Below are positions 6,246 through 9,679 of a stretch of 9,679 nt of DNA, piece after piece. Source of the DNA: an uncultured Methylococcaceae bacterium (GTDB taxonomy: Bacteria > Pseudomonadota > Gammaproteobacteria > Methylococcales > Methylococcaceae); NCBI GenBank assembly GCA_903910005.1, contig CAIVXW010000087.1, forward strand, positions 1 through 9,679. The letters run 5' to 3'. Under the pieces are notes generated by a model that had not been told where the DNA came from, made no database searches, and saw nothing but the letters and a program-made list of their open reading frames with translations. Each line of letters begins with the position of its first letter. Positions within the stretch are counted from its first letter, which is position 1. Made by a program: the position numbers and the translations under genes.

Positions 6246-7429
6246 TGCGTACCATTTTCATCGTTCTGCTGGGCGTGCTGTTGTCATCCTGTAGCGGGCT
6301 GGGCGTATTGAAGGATGCCGCCGAGGGCATTGGTGAATACTTTGGCGGCAAGGATAACGCTGAACCTCCGGCAGAACTCAAGTCACTGGAGTCCACGGTT
6401 ACGGCTCGCTTGCTGTGGGATGTCCGCATCGGCAAGGGCCATGACAAGGCGTTCGTCAACCTGGTGCCGGCTGTCACGGAAGACCGGGTATTTGCAGCGG
6501 ATCACCGGGGGCGGGTGGATGCCCGCGACCGGCTCAAGGGGGAGCAACTCTGGTCGGTCGACACCGACTTCCCCCTCTCGTCCGGCCCGGTAGAAGCGGA
6601 TGGACGCCTGTTTCTGGGAACCAGCAATGCCGAGTTTCTGGCCCTGGATGCTGCCAATGGCTCCCTGCTGTGGAAAGCCACGATGTCCAGCGAAGTCACG
6701 GCCCTGGCCGGGGTGCAGGACGATACCGTAGTGATTCGCACCAGTGACGGCAAACTGGCGGCTCTTGATGCCCGAACCGGTGCCTCGCGCTGGTACCACG
6801 AACGCTCGGTTCCGAGTCTGTCGATTCGCAGTCGTGGTTCGCCGGTCATCAGTGATGAGCGGGTGCTGGACGGTTATGGCGGCGGCAAGCTCACCGCCCT
6901 GGGTCTGGACGATGGCAAGCCGGTGTGGGAAGTCACCGTGGCCATTCCGCACGGTCGTTCCGAGGTTGAACGACTGGTGGAACTCGACGCCGATCCGGTC
7001 GTGAGGGGCGATACCGTCTATGTGACCGGGTATCAGGGTGGGGTAGCGGCCCTGAATCTGGCGGGCGGCGAGGTACTCTGGCGTCAGGACAATCCCTCGT
7101 CCCATCAGGGCATGGCGGTACACCGCCGCAGCCTGTTCGTCACCGACACCGCCAGTGACGTATGGCAACTGGATGCCAGCGGCGGGGCTGATTTGTGGAA
7201 ACAAACCGAATTGCATCAACGCAAGCTGACCCGGCCGGCACTGGTCAAAAATTATCTGGTGGTGGGCGATTTCGAAGGATACCTGCACATTCTGTCGCAG
7301 GACGATGGCGGTATTACAGGACGCATCCGCATTGATGACAGCCCGATTGAGGTACCACCCGTCGTTTACGATGATGTGGTGTATGTATACAGCCAGGGCG
7401 GTCTGCTGGCCGCTGTGGTTCTGGAGTGA
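6245..7429 (+). CDS. bamB: Outer membrane protein assembly factor BamB (lipoprotein)
   Basis: A 394-residue lipoprotein, close to the 392 residues of E. coli BamB. A short signal peptide ends in the lipobox LLSSC with Cys16 lipidated. The rest forms PQQ-like beta-propeller repeats, seen as recurring G-x-x-L-W and A-L-D-A-x-x-G elements such as GEQLWSVDT, LALDAANGSLLWK, LAALDARTGASRW, LTALGLDDGKPVWE and AALNLAGGEVLWR. The segment around residues 195-245 (SLSIRSRGSPV and AIPHGRSEVERLVELDADPV) carries the conserved BamB features used in contact with BamA. BamB is an accessory subunit of the BAM complex, which folds beta-barrel proteins into the outer membrane. The start ATG overlaps the yfgM stop by one base, favouring coupled translation; der follows after 5 bp. 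Confidence 0.96.
   Translation: MRTIFIVLLGVLLSSCSGLGVLKDAAEGIGEYFGGKDNAEPPAELKSLESTVTARLLWDVRIGKGHDKAFVNLVPAVTEDRVFAADHRGRVDARDRLKGEQLWSVDTDFPLSSGPVEADGRLFLGTSNAEFLALDAANGSLLWKATMSSEVTALAGVQDDTVVIRTSDGKLAALDARTGASRWYHERSVPSLSIRSRGSPVISDERVLDGYGGGKLTALGLDDGKPVWEVTVAIPHGRSEVERLVELDADPVVRGDTVYVTGYQGGVAALNLAGGEVLWRQDNPSSHQGMAVHRRSLFVTDTASDVWQLDASGGADLWKQTELHQRKLTRPALVKNYLVVGDFEGYLHILSQDDGGITGRIRIDDSPIEVPPVVYDDVVYVYSQGGLLAAVVLE
7422..7426 (+). promoter_or_regulatory. Ribosome binding site TGGAG of der, inside the end of bamB
   Basis: TGGAG at 7422-7426 lies 8 nt before the ATG at 7435, within the last codons of bamB. It makes ATG 7435 a better start than GTG 7426, which would overlap the bamB stop (GTGA) and add three residues but lies on the ribosome binding site itself. 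Confidence 0.55.
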
Positions 7430-7434
7430 CGTTC

Positions 7435-8829
7435 ATGCTGCCCGTTGTGGCTCTCGTAGGCCGACCCAATGTCGGTAAATCAACCCTGTTCAATTATCTG
7501 ACCCGTACCCGCGATGCGCTGGTGGCGGATTATCCGGGTTTGACCCGTGACCGGCAGTATGGCCGCGTCCGCCGGGGCTTAAGGGATTATTTCGTGGTCG
7601 ATACCGGCGGTATCGTCGACAGTGAAACCGGCATTGATGAACAGGCCATGCGTCAGGTGGCCATTGCCCTGGACGAAGCCGATCTGGTGTTGTTCATGGT
7701 CGATGCCCGTGACGGCCTGAACATTGGCGATGAGGCCATTGCCGAACGCCTGCGCCGGATCGGCAAACCGGTACTCCTGGTGGTCAACAAAATCGACCGG
7801 GTTGACATGGCGGTCGCCGCTGCCGAATTTTTTGCCATGGGCCTGGGTGAACCTCACCCGGTTTCGGCTTCTCACGCCGCCGGTATCGACGACCTGCTCG
7901 ATGAGGTCGAAGCCCGGTTGCCACGACCGGACACCGCCCCGGACGCGGCGGCGGATCAGGAACCGGGTTTACGGATTGCCGTGATCGGGCGACCCAATGT
8001 CGGTAAATCGACCCTGGTCAACCGGATACTCGGAGAGGAACGGGTCGTGGTGTTTGACCAGCCCGGCACTACCCGCGACAGCGTGTTCATTCCCTTTACC
8101 CGCAACGACGAACCTTATGTGCTGATTGATACGGCCGGCATCCGGCGGCGGGCACGTATTTCGGAAACCATCGAAAAATTCAGCGTCCTCAAGGCCATGC
8201 AGGCCATGGAAAAAGCCCAGGTGGTGATTTACCTGATCGACGCCCGCGAGGGTGTGACCGATCAGGATGCCAGCTTGCTTGGCATGGTGCTGGACATTGG
8301 CCGCGCCCTCATCATCGCCTTCAATAAATGGGATGGACTCACGGCGGATCACAGGGATCAGGTTCGGCGGCAGATCGACATCAAGTTGCCCTTTCTGGAT
8401 TTTGCCCGCAAGCACTATATCTCGGCCCTGCATGGCAGCGGGGTCGGAACCCTGTTCGATGCCCTGGGCGACATCCATGCCGCTTCGGTGCGGGATCTGT
8501 CCACTTCCCACCTGACCCGCATCCTGGAAGATGCCCTCAGTGCCCATCAGCCGCCGCTGGTGAGGGGGCGCAGAATCAAGCTCAAGTACGCCCATCAGGG
8601 TGGGCAAAATCCACCGGTCATCGTCATTCACGGCAATCAGATTGACGATATTCCCGGTAGCTACAAACGCTACCTGGTCAACAGTTTCCGCAGTGCCCTT
8701 GAACTGGAAGGCACTCCCATCCGGCTTGAGTTCAGGGGGGGAACCAACCCCTACGCCGAAAAGCGCAACGTCCTGACCCCGCGCCAGATCAAAAAAAAGC
8801 GGCGGCTCATGAAACACGTCAAGCGGTAG
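7435..8829 (+). CDS. der: Ribosome biogenesis double GTPase Der (EngA)
   Basis: A 464-residue protein with two tandem GTPase domains and a C-terminal KH-like domain, the layout unique to Der. It acts in assembly of the 50S ribosomal subunit. First G domain: P-loop GRPNVGKS (9-16), DTGG (56-59), NKID (118-121), SAS (144-146). Second: GRPNVGKS (185-192), DTAG (232-235), NKWD (297-300), SAL (330-332). The KH domain runs from about 355 to 440, with NPY (438-440) before a basic tail ending KKKRRLMKHVKR. The protein is somewhat shorter than the roughly 490 residues of E. coli and Pseudomonas Der; the shortening is in the linker between the G domains (about 162-178), which here is proline/alanine-rich rather than long and acidic. 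Start at ATG 7435 is supported by TGGAG at 7422-7426. Confidence 0.98.
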   Translation: MLPVVALVGRPNVGKSTLFNYLTRTRDALVADYPGLTRDRQYGRVRRGLRDYFVVDTGGIVDSETGIDEQAMRQVAIALDEADLVLFMVDARDGLNIGDEAIAERLRRIGKPVLLVVNKIDRVDMAVAAAEFFAMGLGEPHPVSASHAAGIDDLLDEVEARLPRPDTAPDAAADQEPGLRIAVIGRPNVGKSTLVNRILGEERVVVFDQPGTTRDSVFIPFTRNDEPYVLIDTAGIRRRARISETIEKFSVLKAMQAMEKAQVVIYLIDAREGVTDQDASLLGMVLDIGRALIIAFNKWDGLTADHRDQVRRQIDIKLPFLDFARKHYISALHGSGVGTLFDALGDIHAASVRDLSTSHLTRILEDALSAHQPPLVRGRRIKLKYAHQGGQNPPVIVIHGNQIDDIPGSYKRYLVNSFRSALELEGTPIRLEFRGGTNPYAEKRNVLTPRQIKKKRRLMKHVKR

Positions 8830-8842
8830 GCGGGGTTGTCCC

Positions 8843-9643
8843 ATGCGTCTGATTGTCCGGATCGTCCTGTTGCTGGTCGGGGTTGGCAGTGCCGCGTTGT
8901 CGGCGGAACCCCGCAGCATCGGTGACCCCACCAACGGCTGTATTGTCGGAGCGGCGGCCCTTCCCCCGGATGGAACCGGGTTTACCGTCATGCACCTGGA
9001 ACGCGAACGCTATTACGGCCACCCCCGACTCGTCAGCACCCTGCAGGCACTGGCAGACGCGACACGGCAGGGGGGCGGGCAGCTCAGGGTGGGCGATCTG
9101 AGCATGAAGCAGGGAGGGCCGATGCCGTCAGGTCACCGCAGTCACCAGACCGGTCTTGATGCGGATGTGTGGTTTGATCTGGAGGCAACCGCGCATCAAA
9201 CCCTGAATCCGCTTCGCTCCAATGTGTCTGCGACCAGTCTGCTCAACCGGGCCAGAACGGCACTCGATAGCCGTTTATGGACTGATCGCCACGTGCAGAC
9301 GCTGCGAACGGCTGCCCGGCAGCCTGGCGTCGACCGGATTTTCGTCAATCCCCACATCAAGAAAACCCTGTGTCGAACGGTGTCAGGGGAACGGGCCTGG
9401 CTGCACCGGATTCGCCCCTGGCACGGACACGACGATCATTTTCATCTGCGTCTATCCTGCCCTGACGACAGTCCGGAGTGTGTACGCCAACCGCCGGTAC
9501 CGACCGGTGAGGGCTGTGATGCCAGCCTGGACTGGTGGTTTGAGCCGCATCCAGCCGAAACCGGCAAGCCAACCGCCCCCAAACCGCCACCACCCTCGGC
9601 GTGCCGGGCATTGTGGGTGCAGTCAGCCGGGGACGGGGAGTGA
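8843..9643 (+). CDS. mepA: Penicillin-insensitive murein endopeptidase MepA (peptidase M74)
   Basis: A 266-residue periplasmic enzyme of the LAS metallopeptidase group that cuts D-Ala-meso-DAP cross-links in peptidoglycan. An N-terminal signal peptide (about 1-21) probably ends at LSA before EPRS. The zinc/active-site residues are intact: SGHRSHQTGLDADVW carries His98, His101 and Asp108, and WHGHDDHFHLRLSCP carries His196, His199 and His201. Six cysteines (33, 177, 206, 213, 225, 254) have the spacing I recall for the three disulfides of the E. coli protein (33-254, 177-225, 206-213), which fits a periplasmic location. The C-terminus has a proline-rich segment (KPTAPKPPPPSAC) also of the family's style. 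It starts 13 bp after der, with a G-rich stretch (GGCGGGG, 8829-8835) as possible ribosome binding site. Close spacing suggests it shares the operon transcript. E. coli mepA lies elsewhere, next to aroC. Confidence 0.95.
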   Translation: MRLIVRIVLLLVGVGSAALSAEPRSIGDPTNGCIVGAAALPPDGTGFTVMHLERERYYGHPRLVSTLQALADATRQGGGQLRVGDLSMKQGGPMPSGHRSHQTGLDADVWFDLEATAHQTLNPLRSNVSATSLLNRARTALDSRLWTDRHVQTLRTAARQPGVDRIFVNPHIKKTLCRTVSGERAWLHRIRPWHGHDDHFHLRLSCPDDSPECVRQPPVPTGEGCDASLDWWFEPHPAETGKPTAPKPPPPSACRALWVQSAGDGE

Positions 9644-9649
9644 GTGGCC

Positions 9650-9679
9650 AGGGGCGAGGGGCGAGGGGCGAGGGGCGAG
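9650..9679 (+). repeat. Perfect 7-bp tandem repeat (AGGGGCG)n running off the window edge
   Basis: The unit AGGGGCG is repeated four full times (9650-9656, 9657-9663, 9664-9670, 9671-9677) plus two bases, with no mismatch, and the window ends inside it. It begins six bases after the mepA stop codon. Four GGGG tracts at 9651-9654, 9658-9661, 9665-9668 and 9672-9675, separated by 3-nt CGA loops, satisfy a strict G-quadruplex pattern on this strand. The true copy number and what lies beyond are not visible. Confidence 0.9.

Noticed and set aside
6383..7288. Open frame of 301 codons on the minus strand opposite bamB
   Set aside because: Shadow of the bamB frame; no domain or signal can be recognised.
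7426..7434. GTG at 7426 as the der start, overlapping the bamB stop
   Set aside because: The GTG overlaps the TGGAG that serves the ATG at 7435, and the three extra residues are not part of the conserved N-terminus.
7969..8991. Open frame of 340 codons on the minus strand opposite der and the start of mepA
   Set aside because: It spans two genuine + strand genes, shows no family motif and has no ribosome binding site context worth noting.
9650..9679. Start of a CRISPR array
   Set aside because: The unit is 7 bp with no spacers between copies, so it is a simple tandem repeat.
1..9679. Defence system, prophage, insertion sequence or other novel cassette
   Set aside because: Every stretch above about 140 bp is accounted for by recognisable chromosomal genes. 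No transposase, integrase, tRNA, attachment-site repeat or toxin-antitoxin-like pair was seen on either strand.

Overview
The window reads as an ordinary, gene-dense piece of a gammaproteobacterial chromosome with moderately high GC. All recognisable genes lie on the + strand. The evidence for the lineage is the gene neighbourhood ndk-rlmN-pilF/pilW-hisS-yfgM-bamB-der, which is characteristic of Gammaproteobacteria. A type IV pilus lipoprotein and the lipoprotein BamB also show that the cell has an outer membrane. I cannot name the genus from sequence reading alone.

Region 1 (1-1901) holds three envelope-related genes. The first is the last 84 codons of a GT-B (family 4-like) glycosyltransferase that enters from the left edge. 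Next comes a 290-residue polytopic membrane protein that looks like the DUF2232/YybS family. Third is a complete rhomboid intramembrane serine protease with its Ser-His dyad intact. A small hairpin sits directly before the rhomboid ribosome binding site.

Region 2 (1902-2036) is the only real intergenic space. It carries a good sigma70-type promoter (CTGACA, 17 nt, TAAAAT). A GC-rich hairpin followed by a T-rich stretch begins almost at the predicted transcription start. This is probably the promoter of the long downstream operon and is the most interesting regulatory spot in the window.

Region 3 (2037-9643) is one tightly packed run of eight genes: ndk (nucleotide pool), rlmN (rRNA/tRNA m2A methylation), pilF/pilW (pilotin-like TPR lipoprotein for PilQ), hisS (histidyl-tRNA synthetase), yfgM (Sec translocon-associated TPR protein), bamB (outer-membrane protein assembly lipoprotein), der (ribosome-assembly double GTPase) and mepA (LAS-type murein endopeptidase). 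Genes overlap (26, 4 and 1 bp) or lie 5-17 bp apart, so translation coupling and a single transcript are likely. Compared with the usual gammaproteobacterial order, rodZ and ispG are missing between pilF and hisS, and mepA has joined the 3' end.

Region 4 (9644-9679) is the start of a perfect 7-bp tandem repeat (AGGGGCG) running off the right edge. It has four G4 tracts and therefore strong G-quadruplex potential.

I found no mobile element, RNA gene, CRISPR array or defence system, and no convincing new biological system. The points worth a second look are the promoter/hairpin arrangement, the missing rodZ-ispG pair, the G-rich heptamer array and a few smaller oddities.
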